From NCBI GenBank assembly GCA_037447655.1, contig JBBHKE010002360.1, positions 347,091 through 411,090 on the forward strand: DNA of 64,000 nt, read 5' to 3'. Source of the DNA: Zygnema cylindricum (taxonomy: Eukaryota > Streptophyta > Zygnematophyceae > Zygnematales > Zygnemataceae). The notes beneath the pieces are model-generated. The model saw nothing but the letters and a program-made list of their open reading frames with translations. It was not told the DNA's origin and made no database searches. Position 1 is the first letter of the stretch. Each line of letters starts with the position of its first letter. The position numbers and the translations under genes are program-made. Of the stretch, positions 1 to 11,599 are shown piece by piece.

Positions 1-2458
1 CTCCTCCTCTGCGTGAGCTGGTAGTTGTGGATCCAGTTGTGGCTGAGTCTCGGTGTGAGTTCTTTGTGAGTCTGCAGTGATATGTTGATTCATGCGGATG
101 TCAGGTAGATCAGGATTCACTTCACTTTTTGATACAAATGTGACCTGGTTGTTTTTTAATACTTAAAGGGATCTACAGATTTCCGTTTATCATCAAACCC
201 CACTAAGTATCCAGGTTTTCCTTGAGCATCCAGTTTCCAGTTAGATTTGTCAATGTTCAAACTATATACTTGGCTTCCAAACACCTTTAGATGAGACACA
301 TTTGGCTTCCTACTGACCCATCTCTCATACGTTGTTTTCCCTTTCACAGTTGAGGTAAGAACTATATTCTTAATATAGTTTGCACAATGTATAGCTTTGC
401 CCAAAAGCGTTTTCCTATTTCCCTTTCTGTTAGCATACTTCAGGCACTGTCCCCTAAAGTTTTGCTCAATCTTTCAACTACACCATTCTGATCTAGATTG
501 TCTGGAACCGTTTTTTGGTGTTGCACTCCCTCATCTTTCAAGAAATCTTCAAACTCATTAGATGTGTATTCCCCCCCATTATCACTCCTAATTCTCTTGA
601 TGGGAGTTCCATGAAACTTTTCACGCCAAGCTTTGTACTCTTTAAAGTTTACTGGTGCTTCAAACTTTGACTAAAGAAAATAAACTCTTGAATATCTAGA
701 CCAATCATCAGTTATGGTGAGCATGAATCTTTTCCCTCCCATTGAGGGCACTCTGGTCGGCCCCCAAATATATGCGTGGACCACATCGAATATCTTTTCT
801 CCTTTATAAGTAGCAGTTTTGGGAAAGGGCAATTTGTGGGCCTTACCTTGGGCAGATCCGCCACAATCACTCATCACTTCAATGTCCCCAAACTCAATAC
901 CTTCCACTACTCCTTGCCTTTTCTTTTTTTTTCAATTTGTCTAAATGCACATGACCGAAACGTTTATGCCATATCATCATGTAAAGGACACCAACATAAT
1001 AAGCTCTCTTCTTTTCATTACTCAAGTTCAACCTAAACATTCCTTGGCTATCTTTATCTATTGTATAGTAGATCTCATCATCATACTTGGATGTAAAGAC
1101 TCCTCTCCTAGTGTTGGTCTCAAAATCTTTGTCATCCAAAACACAAGTTGAGATAAGATTCTTACTCAGCTGAGTTATGTAAAGCACATCTCAGAAAGTG
1201 ACTATGAACGTATGACCTTTCACTAGTACATTAAATCAGTAGTCACTACTCTCCTATCCCTGTACTCTATCTCTACTGTGGGAATCTTCCTCAACTTTGT
1301 AAACAATTGTTTTTCACGACACATATGCATTGAGGCACTTGAGTCTTTGATCCAACCTTCTTCCAGAGCTTCTCGGAGAGCTCCAATTGCACACTTCTAC
1401 TTCTGTGGGATCTCTGTCTCCTCCAATATCTCATTTAGGAGAAGTTCTCAGTCATCCTCATCAGATATCTATTCCTCTCTGAGTTCTTCGTTCACTTGTG
1501 TAGTCACAAGTGCCTTTTTCTTTCCTCTAGAGGATCCACCAGTATAGCTCCCCTTTAGCCTTAGCTCAATTAATTTGGTGCATTCTGCTATTTAGTGACC
1601 AGGTTTTTTGCAAAAATGGAAGAGTCCTTTCGAAGTCCTCTGTCCTCCAAGCTGATTTCCACCCCCGCCAATATCTCCATAAGGTTTTTCGGATCCTTGT
1701 TCCAACGATCTGTTCCGGCGGCCAGAGCTTGGACGTTTTTTGCTCCTCTTCGGATCTCAATGGTGTTCTCTCGGACAAGGATCATTTTGAAAACCGAGAT
1801 CCTGATCCATAGGCTCTCATCCACATCTTGCACCCGATTGATGATATTCTCTTAATCGTCTGGTAGTTTCATGATCAAGGTATTGACCTTTGTTTTTGTG
1901 GTTTTTGTCCAACCAGCATTCTCCCACTCCATATACAAAAATGCCAAATCAAAGGAAATGTCCAACATCTCCCCCTCTTTGTAAGTGTATGCATTCTGTT
2001 TTTGTTCAGTCAACTGTAGCTCTTGAATGGTACCACTCTTGTAAATATCCACCAATGTCATCCATAGATGCGCAGACGACACTATGTGAAGATGAGATGT
2101 CGCCAAACCCTGAGTGAGATGCATCAGGATGAAGTGCCTTGATGCCATGTTCTTGTAGTCCCATGTTTGAGAATCATTCTCCTCAGTTTTTAATACCGAT
2201 GTCTTTATAGATAGAGCGATATAAGTGGTAAGCTCCTTCCTTTTCTCCGACACACTGCTTTCCCCATCATCTGTCTCCTTCGCATGAGTAGATGGTATCA
2301 ATAAAAATCTGACTCCGCCAAACCCTGGTGGAGCCCAAAGAGGTGGACGCCTCACATGTCCACTCACTATTCCCCAATATCATCTTTCACACAATGCACC
2401 AGTCATCATCGTTTCCTAATAGATGAATCATGTTCCGTTGAAAATAGGCACCCTAGAG
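1..2458 (-). pseudogene. Cop1 gag-pol polyprotein remnant (gag, PR, IN)
   Basis: The gag part lies at about 1852-2458 and contains the family block ending in NTLIMKLPDD. The zinc knuckle at about 1592-1636 has lost its first cysteine (FHFCKKPGH) and contains a stop. The protease motif at about 1335-1375 reads KDSSAS where relatives have DSGAS, so the glycine next to the catalytic aspartate is changed. The integrase zinc domain is at 894-1187 (HKRFGHVH), the core at about 420-907 (ITDDWSRYSRVYFL), and the C-terminal part at 156-404 (HLKVFGSQVYSL, GKPGYLVGFDD). Several stops and frame changes separate these blocks. Positions 1-155 are the acidic linker leading to RT. It is a dead copy; the family identity is secure. 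Confidence 0.9.
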
Positions 2459-2473
2459 GGAGGGCCGTTAACT

Positions 2474-4414
2474 TGCAATTATGTGACCTCCATAGGTGCA
2501 CAGAAACTGCAGCTTAGTTGAAGCCTCTAGGATAATTTTAAATGCCCTTCTTCCCTTTGAATCAACTACCTCCCAAGTAGGCAAAGATTCTTGTTCCCTT
2601 CACCCCTGTGAAAGATAGACTCCCTTGAGTCCTACACAAAAGAAATCACTGAAAACGCCCTACCAGACGATTAATTATCAGGTGGCAAACATGCCACTAT
2701 TTATATAAGATCTCTCAAAGAGAGGCGACTATCTACCCAAAAACTCAAAGTCCTAAAACCCTCTCTCAACCCCCTACTACTAATGTACGGATCGAATCAA
2801 AAGACTGTACAATACAATAAAGTACAGGTGCCGATTTACTTCTTGTACGACCATTGTACCACATGGCCATGGAAGGGAATCTTATCTCTTTTGGACTTGT
2901 CTCCGAGTTTCTTGCAAATCTTTTAATCAAATGTCGAGGCGCCACATGGTGCAACTTTGAGACCTTCATAGGTCCTCAAAGTAGGCATCTCACACAAAGC
3001 CTCTAGGATAACCCTGAACCCTTTGTGTTTCAGCAAGAATAACTGTCACCCTAACTGACAAAAACTTTGACCACCTTCACCCTTGTGAAAGCTAGACTCC
3101 CTTTAGTCTATAGGAAAAAGAATCTCTGAATTTTTTCCCTTGAGCAATAAGTTATGGCTGGTCAAAAATGACTTTTATAGTTACAAGCTCTTTTAGAAAG
3201 AGGTACCTAAATATCACTTAGTCTTGGTCTACCTACTCACGACTACCTACTACTAAACCCTATTAATAGGAAAAATATATAGTATAAAAAGGTACAATGG
3301 GCGATGTACTTATTGTACGTCTATTGTACGACATAGTCTACAAGGTAACACCTCTCAAATTGGGAGCCATAGTTCCTCCTCCCATCTTCTCCGGTATCAA
3401 ATAATGCGGCGCCACGTGGCACCGCGTGACGCTATCTCCCAATGCCCCCAAAATCTCACTTTGGGTGGAAGCTACAATGTTGGCCGTCCGATCAAAACAT
3501 ATTTTACACTGTTCAGATTCGCGTACGTGCAAGAATTGTTCCTCTTTGTTAGTTTGATGTTAATTAGCCGTTGCATTAATGTTTATGTATCTTTGAAATC
3601 CGTCACGTATATCGTTTCGTAGCGCCTTAATGGTTAAGGCGCTTGGCTATATAGAATCTAGAGGTCGCAGGTTTAAATACGGACTTAAGCAACATTTTGG
3701 TAAAATATCCTCTAATTCAAAATCTGCCACTCTCTTTGGACAGCATAGGCAGCCATGGCTCTAGCTCCCTCTAGAACCTTTAGTGGTTGCAATAAGTGTG
3801 GGAGCTAAAGATAGGAGTTAGAGGCAGACTGCCTCGACTTCTTTTCTACATTTCATTTTAGACGTAGAAAATACTAAAAGAAGCATTAATTTCTACACAT
3901 GGCACCTAGTGACACAACGTCCGACAACAACCAAAGCGATTCTTCCACAATGTCGGCTTAAATAGGAGGCGTCCGCTGTTATCCGACATTTAATGTGCTC
4001 CGTTCAAATTAGCTGACCGTCTGCCTACGAAATATATAAACCGTCTTTATGTTTACAATCTTGTAAATCCGTTAATCGGTTGAATTCGCTAGTACAAGTT
4101 TAAATAATTAACACCCCCTATACATCCCAGCACTGGTTCGAGACTATATAACGAAGCTACCAGCTAATGGCTACTGACTATACTATAGGGAGCAAGATCA
4201 AATACTAGGTCTGTCAATCTTTTTGCTAACAGCTAGTGTATCTTCCTCTTTTGGTTGCTTAGGCAGCCATGGCTCCATCTCTCTCGCACCAATCATCAGT
4301 GACTACAACAAGTATGATAACTTGAGAGAGAGAAAGTGGAGCCTAACCATTAAATAGATCGCCTTTTCATTTTAAATCTTGACCTAGAAAAAACATAAAA
4401 CTCATTTTTCAACA
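2474..4414 (-). repeat. Cop1 5' LTR, interrupted by a solo LTR
   Basis: Read on the minus strand, the LTR starts TGTTGAAAAATG at 4414 and ends ...ATAATTGCA at 2474, directly before the primer-binding site. Without sLTR-1 and one 5-bp duplication it is about 990 bp. It keeps the family layout: conserved hairpin at about 4262-4345, GTAC-rich promoter block at about 2785-2870, and the TATA-like box and stem-loop in the 2474-2720 part. GTAC occurs at least five times between 2780 and 2870. Confidence 0.88.
2950..3897 (-). mobile_element. sLTR-1: solo LTR inserted in Cop1 5' LTR
   Basis: A 948-bp LTR with no internal region attached, starting TGTAGAAATTAATGC (minus strand, 3897) and ending ...TCAAAGTTGCA (2950). 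It belongs to the Cop7/Cop2 LTR subfamily (starts TGTAGAAAT, ends GTTGCA). The 5-bp direct repeat CATGG flanks it at 2945-2949 and 3898-3902. Its tRNA-like stretch lies at about 3619-3695 and its hairpin at about 3745-3835. A solo LTR is the usual product of recombination between the two LTRs of one element. Confidence 0.92.
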
Positions 4415-4768
4415 ATATTAATTCGGAAGAAGATAATAGAAAGTTTTGTACAGAGTGCACTCACTCAAAGAGGTCTCATCTTTTCCTAATGTTTACAGTT
4501 ATTTAAACTATCTAGCAGCTAGACAACTCAGCACTACAACTGTACCGTTATGTACACGTGGCAGCCCTCGGTCTGCGGTGTCCTATCCACACTAGGTTTT
4601 AGAAGTACTACATCTGTCACATTCTGTTGCGTTGTTATGTTGCCATGCTGCGCTAGTCTGACATCGCAGCTCCGCTGCTTTGACATAGCAACTGGGTTGT
4701 TGAACACCCCAGTCATAGAAGCTGTTTTTTCTACCCTCGACCGACGAAGTTCTTGTAACCTTGTTACA
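4415..4768 (-). mobile_element. Truncated LTR of the TGTAACAAGG family
   Basis: On the minus strand it begins TGTAACAAGGTTACAAG at 4768, matching the start of the complete solo LTR at 31198-31688. Farther in it shares the TTTAAACTA/TAGCAGCTAG and TGTACACGTGG blocks, but with clear divergence. The 3' part of the LTR is missing where Cop1 begins at 4414. The likely explanation is that Cop1 inserted into this LTR and the rest lies left of the window. Family assignment is good; the exact ends of the homologous part are approximate. Confidence 0.7.
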
Positions 4769-5184
4769 CATAGAGACCAGGATCAATTCTTAGCTGGTCA
4801 GTATTTTTTTGGTAGAGTCTCCTTAGATTGTCCACAGCTAATTAGGTTTGGTATGCATGTTAGCTTTTAAATAGCTATCAAGCCCTATATATCCTAGCAC
4901 AAGTTTTGGACTTTAAGACAAGGTTGCCGGTTAATTTGGCGAACCATGGGGACCGGGATCAATTCCTAGCTGGTCTGTATCTTTTTAGTACAATCTTCTC
5001 AAACTGTCCATTGTCCTCTCTGGTTGTTTAGGCAGCCATGGATCTATATCTCTCTCTCTCTCGTCATCAGCGACTAAAACAAGTATGGAGACCGAGAGTG
5101 AGGGGTTAGAGCGCAGCTAACACTTTTATTTTATTCCTTTAAAACTGACCTAGAAAATACAAATAGGAAAACCTCATTTGTTCA
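4769..5184 (-). repeat. Truncated LTR remnants of the main copia family
   Basis: Two overlapping partial copies of the same LTR segment, both on the minus strand. The block GACCAGGATCAATTC at about 4776 recurs as GACCGGGATCAATTC at about 4951, each followed by a GGTC(A/T)GTAT block. The conserved hairpin lies at about 5030-5115. The stretch from about 4960 is most like the fragment at 56035-56263. The outer LTR end is probably near 5184 (TTTGTTCA), decayed from TTTCAACA. No internal region is attached. Confidence 0.75.
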
Positions 5185-5613
5185 GGATGTGGTTTGATAT
5201 AACAAATGAAATTTAAAAAAAATCAAAGTCTAATTTTTCAACAAGTCTACATAGTTATGGGTTTGAACAACTTATTACAGAAAATACAACTATATAAAAC
5301 ACCATCATTGATCATTTATGGACTAACATAAATAAAAAAATACATATTTCAAATTTCTTGTTTAGTTCAAGAGGCATATTGGAGTAATGATAAACCGTTA
5401 TTCATTAATTTACATTAATGCGGTTTTTTTAGTTCTAATATACATCAATTTTATTTAAATCTTTGATTTTTTGCAGATTTTCAAATGCAAGAAAAAATTG
5501 GTAGCAAAAAATAAATATCAAAGTATGAAGTATTACTAAAATATGAGATCAAGTTTTTTTTGTGTTTTTACTAATTATATTTGTTTTTTTTTCAAATAAA
5601 AAAAAGAAAAAGA
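5185..5613. other. AT-rich stretch without a gene
   Basis: Low-complexity A/T-rich DNA with poly-A and poly-T runs. I see no coding region and no element edge. It may be upstream sequence of the remnant starting at 5614. Confidence 0.5.
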
Positions 5614-7210
5614 GATGGATAACTTAGACTTAAAAGTTCAAAATGTAGTGGATGAAGTTTTGGTTTCAACTTCATTTTCCACGGAACCACCAAGCTTACC
5701 TTAACGATGCAGTACGAGGATTTTCGAATGAAATTGAAACAACATTTCATCCTCGTTCTAATATTCAAATTCCTTCTCATGGTTCACCTTCTTTCATTAA
5801 TTTTCCAATTTCGACAACGACTCTATCGTTAGAGATTAATTTTCAATTTCAAAAGGTAAAAAATCATTACATCATTTAATTTTTTTTCAAAGTATTCATT
5901 ATATTTTTTATTTTTGAAAAAATATAAGAGTATCATTTTTGTGTTTTTTTTTCTATATTTTCACAGGGATCAAATTCGAATGTACAACAAGTACTCTTCA
6001 AAAACACACCTATTAATACAACAGCAATTCGTGTTTTTCAAAAAACCAATATTGAAATATGTTTCGTTACTTATTAACCACTAACAATTATTACCTTTTT
6101 TTGATGCTTTTGTTTCCTCCTAATTTTCTCTTCCCATTTCACTATTTTTCCCTTTTTTCTAGAATGTCGACACAATTTTCATCAAAGTAAACGATTTTTC
6201 AACAGCTCCACGTCACATTTATATGATGCTAAAATGTCATCATGTCGGGTTCTGTCGTCAAATTGGACCAAGTTCTTTTTTGCTTCAAATTACAATGCAT
6301 GATGAAGGTAGAGCCCATGTTAACATAAAGTGTTGGGCTTCAAATCAAGGCGATTTTGATTCGGTTTTAGAAAAATGTGCAATTTTCAAAATGACAAAGG
6401 TCTACAAATTTATAAACCATTTACTTGACAATGAATGTGATGATAAAAAAGGTACGCACATGTTTATTTCAAGGTTTAATAGGTAATTTTTTAAACATAC
6501 ATGTCATTTCAATTACAGAGGTGAAATCTAAAATAACTTACTATAATGAATAAAAATTTCTTCTTTAAAACACCAAATTCAAAAATATTTTTCATAAACA
6601 TTTATTAATGAAGAGAAATTTTATTTTCCAGTCTATCCTATAGTTTGTTTTGTATTTTTTTTGTTTAATAACAAACATCTATGATACTATTTTGTGGAAG
6701 ATACGCAAAATTTGGATTGCTTCATTATTTAAAATTGGGCGTAAAAACAATAGTGGAACTAGTGGAGGAACTAATCAATTTTGAAAATTATTCAATCCCT
6801 TCATTTTTGAATGAAGCAAAGAACATGGAAAGGGTGATGCACTTATCTTTTTTATTTTACTTTGAACATCATTTAAGAATTATACCACAATAAAATCTTT
6901 GAGAAAATTAAAAATAATTACTTAATAATACCAAATCACAACACTTTATACTAATTTTTGTACCACTTCTTATTTATTAATTAATTGGTTTTTTTATATC
7001 CAAGGTATTCTTTCCTCAAAAACGGACATAACATTTTGGGAGAATCAAGGAGTTGTCAAAAGCTATATTGCTTTAATTCTTCAAGACGAAACAACAGATC
7101 TAGTGGTGAATATTTGGGGTAAAATAGCAATGTCTCTTAGCCTTGAAAACTTTCAAGACAACCGAGATGTGGTTTTGATAACAAATGTCTTAATCTAACC
7201 AAATTTGGTT
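5614..7210 (+). pseudogene. Possible OB-fold (RPA70-like) gene remnant with introns
   Basis: Coding blocks are separated by AT-rich stretches with plausible splice signals. A first block starts ATG at 5614 and changes frame near 5703. It ends AAAG before a gtaaaa donor near 5855, and a ttcacag acceptor stands near 5967. A block at about 6164-6450 contains QITMHDEGRAHVNIKCWAS and ends before GTACGC. A last block after about 7004 contains SYIALILQDETTDLVVNIWG and then VVLITNV. The beta-strand pattern around NIWG resembles the single-strand-binding OB folds of RPA large subunits. Many plant Helitrons carry RPA-like genes, and a Helitron Rep remnant lies next door in convergent orientation. This is inference from pattern; a fragment of a host ssDNA-binding gene is the alternative. 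Confidence 0.35.
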
Positions 7211-9882
7211 TTTAACAGTTTAGAAGAATAGTCTTTGCTTAGTATTCAAAGAGCGAGCCATTCTTTAAATTCATCATCAGAACGCATTTCATTGTTAGTA
7301 ATAAACCGAGGAATTGAAACAGATGGATTCATTCCAAGGTGCAAACCAATATCAAATTCATCACGTAATTTTTCTTCATCGATTTGATTATCATTCGGTA
7401 CTTCATCATCTATTTCGTCAACTTTAAGATCACTTAAAACATCTTTTTCTAAATTACTCCAATCAACTTTTTCAGCCTCAAATGCGAACTTAATGGTCTA
7501 TATGTCATCCAAATACAATTCATGCATAACTTCAACAAAGTTTCGATCGAGCATTGTGTTTTTATCACGCCATGGTACATACAACATAAATTCACATCAT
7601 TTCAAATCACATTCTCCATCTTTATTAAAACGTTTATAATATCAAAATATATATGGTTTTTTCTTTAATTTATAATATTTTTTCCCTTTAAACAAATCAG
7701 GACCATAATAATTATCAATCATATATTGTATAATTTTATCCTCGACAAGTTCATCAACAATATCTTCAGCATCATCTTTTTTTTTTAAATTAGTCGAAGA
7801 AATTTCATTTTACAAAGCAGCAAAACGGACTAAACAAACATATTCTAAATAATTTGGACGTAACATATATCATTCTAATTAAACATTTGGTTTAGCAACA
7901 TTAGTATCATCTTTATCCATTTGTTGTAATTCAGAAAACGATTTTATCAAACACACCCTATCTTCAAGTTTATTTGTATTAATGTAAATAATACCTCTTG
8001 AACTATTTATTAACGGTAACCCTAACAAAATGTAACACGCCTCTTGTGCTGGCACTTCATGTGCAGAAATAAAACTATTGCCAATTAGTTTAAATTATTC
8101 TTTTATATTTAGATTCCCAAGGTTTTTCCATTATGTTACTCATCCCTCGTTGTCCTTTCGTCATATAACTAACAACATACTTAGCGCACGCAAAGTGGTC
8201 TAAACAAAATTGTATATCCATATTAGCTTGCCATAATGATAAAGCTTTAATATTATAAGCATTTATTTTGCATTCATCAGGATTACGTTTGATAAGTATA
8301 GTAGTTTTATGTTTAGTACAACAAATAACATCCAAATACTCATTCTCATTTGAATTAAATTTAATTAACATATTGTCAAAAGACATTTGACAATAAAAAG
8401 TAACACCAAAAGTCTCTAACTAATCATGGATTTTTTCCATATCTCTTTTGCTTTACCTACATCAATAATATCATACACTTGTATAGGATCTAAGATTTTT
8501 GTTCTAGACATTGGAGAAATAGGGTAACCAAAACGACGCTGATAATTTGTTTTATTTTTTCTCAAACAATAATATTTTCGATGTTTATGGATTTGGACAC
8601 TTATTAAAGACTCATTAACACCATCTTTTGAATAACTAATATATAAATCAATAAAAGCAACAATTTTAGCTTTATCTAAAACACGTATTGAGTAAAATAA
8701 ATTTTGAAATGTATTAACATAACAAATTAAATGTGTATGAGGAGATCCTCGATTTTGGAACTCATCGACAGTAAACCAACCAGTTAGACCCCCTATAATT
8801 TCAGAACAGTTTTTAAAAACCAAATTAAAAAATAATTGAATTCTATACTGATAATAACGAGAACAAGTTACAAGATCTAAACGAACTGACCCACATATTT
8901 CATTAAAACTTAAATTTTTAGCCTCATGTGAAGAGATTATCTTATTATCAATAGTTTTTTACAGAATTTGATGTAATTCGGACCATTTTGTATCTTCCAT
9001 AGAGAATGACATAAAGAAAGTAGGTCGACCAAGTTGTCTAAACATTGAAAAAATATCACGTTTAGTTGATGTCCAATATTGAGGTGTTCCCCTAATTTTA
9101 TTAAATTTTTGATATAAAAAATCATTTTGAAAAAATTCTAACATTTTTTCTTCATTAAGCAGATGACCAACATTGATTTTATTTTCATTTAAATGTTTAA
9201 TAGAACTTTTTTTAAAATTTATGTGTATAACATTACGAATTTGACCGAGTTGATACCTACGAAGTTTAAAAAAAAAAAATGAAATATGACAAGTTACACG
9301 ACGATCAACATTACGTAGTTCCCACTTGCATACATCTCTATATGTAGTATTTTTTCGTAGTCTATCGTTCAATGGCATTCTAGCTTCTCCACAAAAAATA
9401 GTTGGATAACTTAGCTCTTTTGAATACGTATCTTGAAAAATACGTTTTGGTGTTTGACCCTCGCTAGGTGCTACTTCCATTATAGTATTTGGGGAAAAAT
9501 AATCCTCATTCCATTCAACTAAAGTATATGTAACACCTATATTTGGCATATTGTTTATATCATGAATAACATCTATATCTTCTATAACATTTCTTTTATC
9601 CTCCTCATTGTCCATTATAATATCTTCAAATGAGTCATCGTTATTTTCACAATTTTTTTGATCATCGACTAAATCGAACTCAGTACGACAACTCCGTACG
9701 AAACTCATATTATCCTCACTCATTGTTATACCATATTTTTTATATAAATACCCAATTTTAAAAAAATACCCAAACGCAATAAAAATGGTTTCACTCCACA
9801 TAGAACTACGAGCTGACATTCGTCTCTTAAAACCCAACAAAATTGTTTGAAGTGAATTACGAATCCTAGGAAAACTTATCAA
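7197..9882 (-). pseudogene. Helitron Rep protein remnant (HUH/Y2 type), helicase part missing
   Basis: Read leftward from 9882. The N-terminal Helitron-like domain is at 8959-9882, with SYPTIFCGEARMP, CKWELRNVDRRV and FSMFRQLGRPTFFMSFS. The Rep part at 8416-8823 has the HUH-type motif in FQNRGSPHTHLI. The part at 8090-8386 carries NMDIQFCLDHFACAKY and keeps both tyrosines as Y-x3-Y-x2-K (about 8165-8179). Next comes a block with AQEACYILLGLPL (about 7980-8060). A recognisable region before the helicase continues to about 7200, broken by stops. No Walker A helicase motif follows, so the helicase is lost. Rep nicks and joins single strands in rolling-circle transposition. Helitron ends were not found. 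Confidence 0.85.
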
Positions 9883-10329
9883 TGTCTCTCAAACTTCCAT
9901 TGGAACATTAACAATCCCACTTACAAGCCCAAATTGACCATGTCAAATCTTTAAATGTTTAATTACCATAAAAAGAATGCGAGGAGCAATTAATACGCAT
10001 GATATATATACCAAGTAAAAATAAAGAAGTGGGACAAAAAAGAGTGAAACCTTTCCCCAAACTTTCGGTGTTCAAAATTTGAATTTTAATATATTGCTTG
10101 TAAGTGAATTTCCAATATTTTTAGACGACACAATGAAAGCGAGAAAGTTTCAAAATTTGCGTCAGTTTCGGGCGAGGGAGTATGCACGTGGTCGGCGAAA
10201 GACGATTTTCATGAAAGAACCATGGTAACTTCCTGCTGCTAAATAATTGTACGGAACGTTTTTGAAATGGCGCCGGGTATGACAGGCTATTTGTGTCACG
10301 TCGGGTTGGAGCCATAATGTTTGCGTGGA
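9883..10329. other. No gene seen; possible LTR scrap
   Basis: The first part is probably the upstream region of the Helitron remnant. From about 10265 it contains ATGACAGGC and GTCACGTCGG blocks resembling the ACGT-box section of the main LTR family, but the match is too weak to place an element edge. Confidence 0.4.
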
Positions 10330-10714
10330 TATGAAATTGTCCACGTGTAATTTGTAAAAAAATGGTATTTTATATTCGCTCTTGTGGTCTATGGGGTTAC
10401 TACAGTCCTCATACTTGTCGTAGTCACTGAGGACTGGCTGGCAGCCATGGCTGGCAGCCATGGCTGTCTAAAGTAGAGAAAAAGATAGTTATAGGGAGTA
10501 AGAGACATAGCCCTTTGCAAAATATAGGGCCAAGGATAAGATTTGATCCCACGACCTCTCGGATAATTGCCGTACGACGTAGCCGTTCGCCTTATCCGAT
10601 AAGGTTTTGGTGAATCGGTGCACATATTGAATTTGGTTTGTAGATGTTTGAGTAGATTGTTGAGTAGATATCTACTGCTAGTTCTCCTCTTGCAACAGTG
10701 GTTGTAGAACAACA
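10330..10714 (+). repeat. CopZ 5' LTR, shortened
   Basis: A plus-strand LTR whose right edge (...GAACAACA, 10714) is set by the primer-binding site at 10715. The family hairpin lies at about 10393-10470, with loop sequence CATACTTGTCGTAGTCACTGA-like and short stem arms AGTCCTC/GAGGACT. The block GGCAGCCATGGCT occurs twice in tandem at about 10441-10466. The antisense B-box (GATTTGATCCC) is near 10538. The GTAC cluster and TATA region found in other LTRs are missing between the B-box and the LTR end. The left edge is a guess. Confidence 0.6.
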
Positions 10715-10979
10715 GATTATGGGCCTTTCGTCATGAATTCCTATCTTCAATGGCCAAAAGTATGCATATTGGGCAGCGATGGTTGAATCATCTTTTGGAG
10801 CTGCTAAATTGTTGGGGGTGTTGGATGGCTTATTTGATGGGACATATCCACATTGGGCTAAGAAGAACTCCTTGGCTCAGAGCAATCTGATTGTATGTAT
10901 CTCGGATAATTTGGTCATGTCTCGGTTGAAAATGAAAAAAGTAACTCTTTTAAAGCTTAAGAGGAGTATTGAAAAGTAA
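10715..10979 (+). pseudogene. CopZ gag N-terminal fragment
   Basis: Directly after the LTR, GATTATGGGCC resembles the anticodon-arm primer-binding site of the main family. A gag-like start follows with FNGQKYAYWAAMVE, the copia gag signature F-N-G-x-x-Y-x-x-W. It then reads through GVLDGLFDGTYPHW to a stop at about 10979. An upstream stop lies between the ATG in the primer site and the FNG motif. The sequence after FNG differs from the other elements, so this is a separate copia lineage. The rest of gag and all of pol are absent. Confidence 0.65.
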
Positions 10980-11599
10980 ACTTTAGTAAGTCTTAGAAAT
11001 TTTAGTCTACGACTTAGAATATTTTAGGAATACCAACTATTCAATATTGACCAAATTTAGTGTGGATTTTTGTAGTATCTACACGAATAGTTATCTTTAA
11101 GTAAATTAGTGTGTAGGGCCCGCCAATGAATGTGGACGTGATAAGAATCACCCGGATTTTAAGGGTATAGATATTGTTAGTGGACAATTCTGGTCCAAAC
11201 ACTAAGATTTTTGTCAGTATATTGTCTAGTGAACCTTGTACATACATTTTAGATATTTTGAAGATCTTTAGATTATTTGATTCCATTAGGAATGATTAGT
11301 TTTATACAGAATGTACATTCTACACAGAGTTTAAGGAAATGACAGCACTAAGTGCACTTTAAGGAGTTTTCTGTTCTATTGTCCTTATTTTGGCTGTGGT
11401 ATATGTTTGTCTGGTTGTAAGACCTCTCTCACTTAAAGCTACATATCTTACAACATAGATCTAGTCAAATAGGTATTTCTCTTTGGGTTTGCTTCCGCTG
11501 CCATGTCTACTAATGGCTCAGTCCCTGCTGGTGCAAGTGTGACGCCTAGTGGGAGTGGAACACAGCCAAGTCAGAATGTCCATGACCTTCAACACATAA
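10980..11599. other. Unassigned stretch, possibly another LTR and gag start
   Basis: AT-rich DNA without a recognisable gene up to about 11500. A short open stretch from ATG at about 11502 encodes a Ser/Gly/Pro-rich peptide beginning MSTNGSVPAGASV. It runs to about 11597, where Cop2 integrase sequence begins abruptly. A low-complexity start of this kind would suit the gag N-terminus of another retrotransposon, with the DNA before it as its LTR, but I see no primer site or LTR edge to prove it. Confidence 0.35.

Larger units (their letters stand above)
1..4414 (-). mobile_element. Cop1: Ty1/copia retrotransposon, left part cut off by window edge
   Basis: Minus-strand copia element read from its 5' LTR (right) to the integrase-RT linker, where the window begins. 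Order on the minus strand is LTR, degenerate primer-binding site (2459-2473), gag, zinc knuckle, protease, integrase. Its 5' LTR is split by solo LTR sLTR-1. The right LTR edge at 4414 is followed by ATATT; the matching direct repeat would lie outside the window. The truncated LTR fragment that starts at 4415 is probably the host into which Cop1 inserted. The 3' half (RT, RNase H, 3' LTR) is not visible here. Confidence 0.9.

Noticed and set aside
3898-3902. Two independent LTRs side by side instead of one inside another
   Set aside because: Exact CATGG on both sides and a good join of the outer halves show sLTR-1 inserted into one Cop1 LTR.
4550-4870. 106-codon plus-strand open stretch over LTR remnants
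   Set aside because: It spans the junction of two different LTR fragments, so it cannot be an old gene, and no domain is visible.
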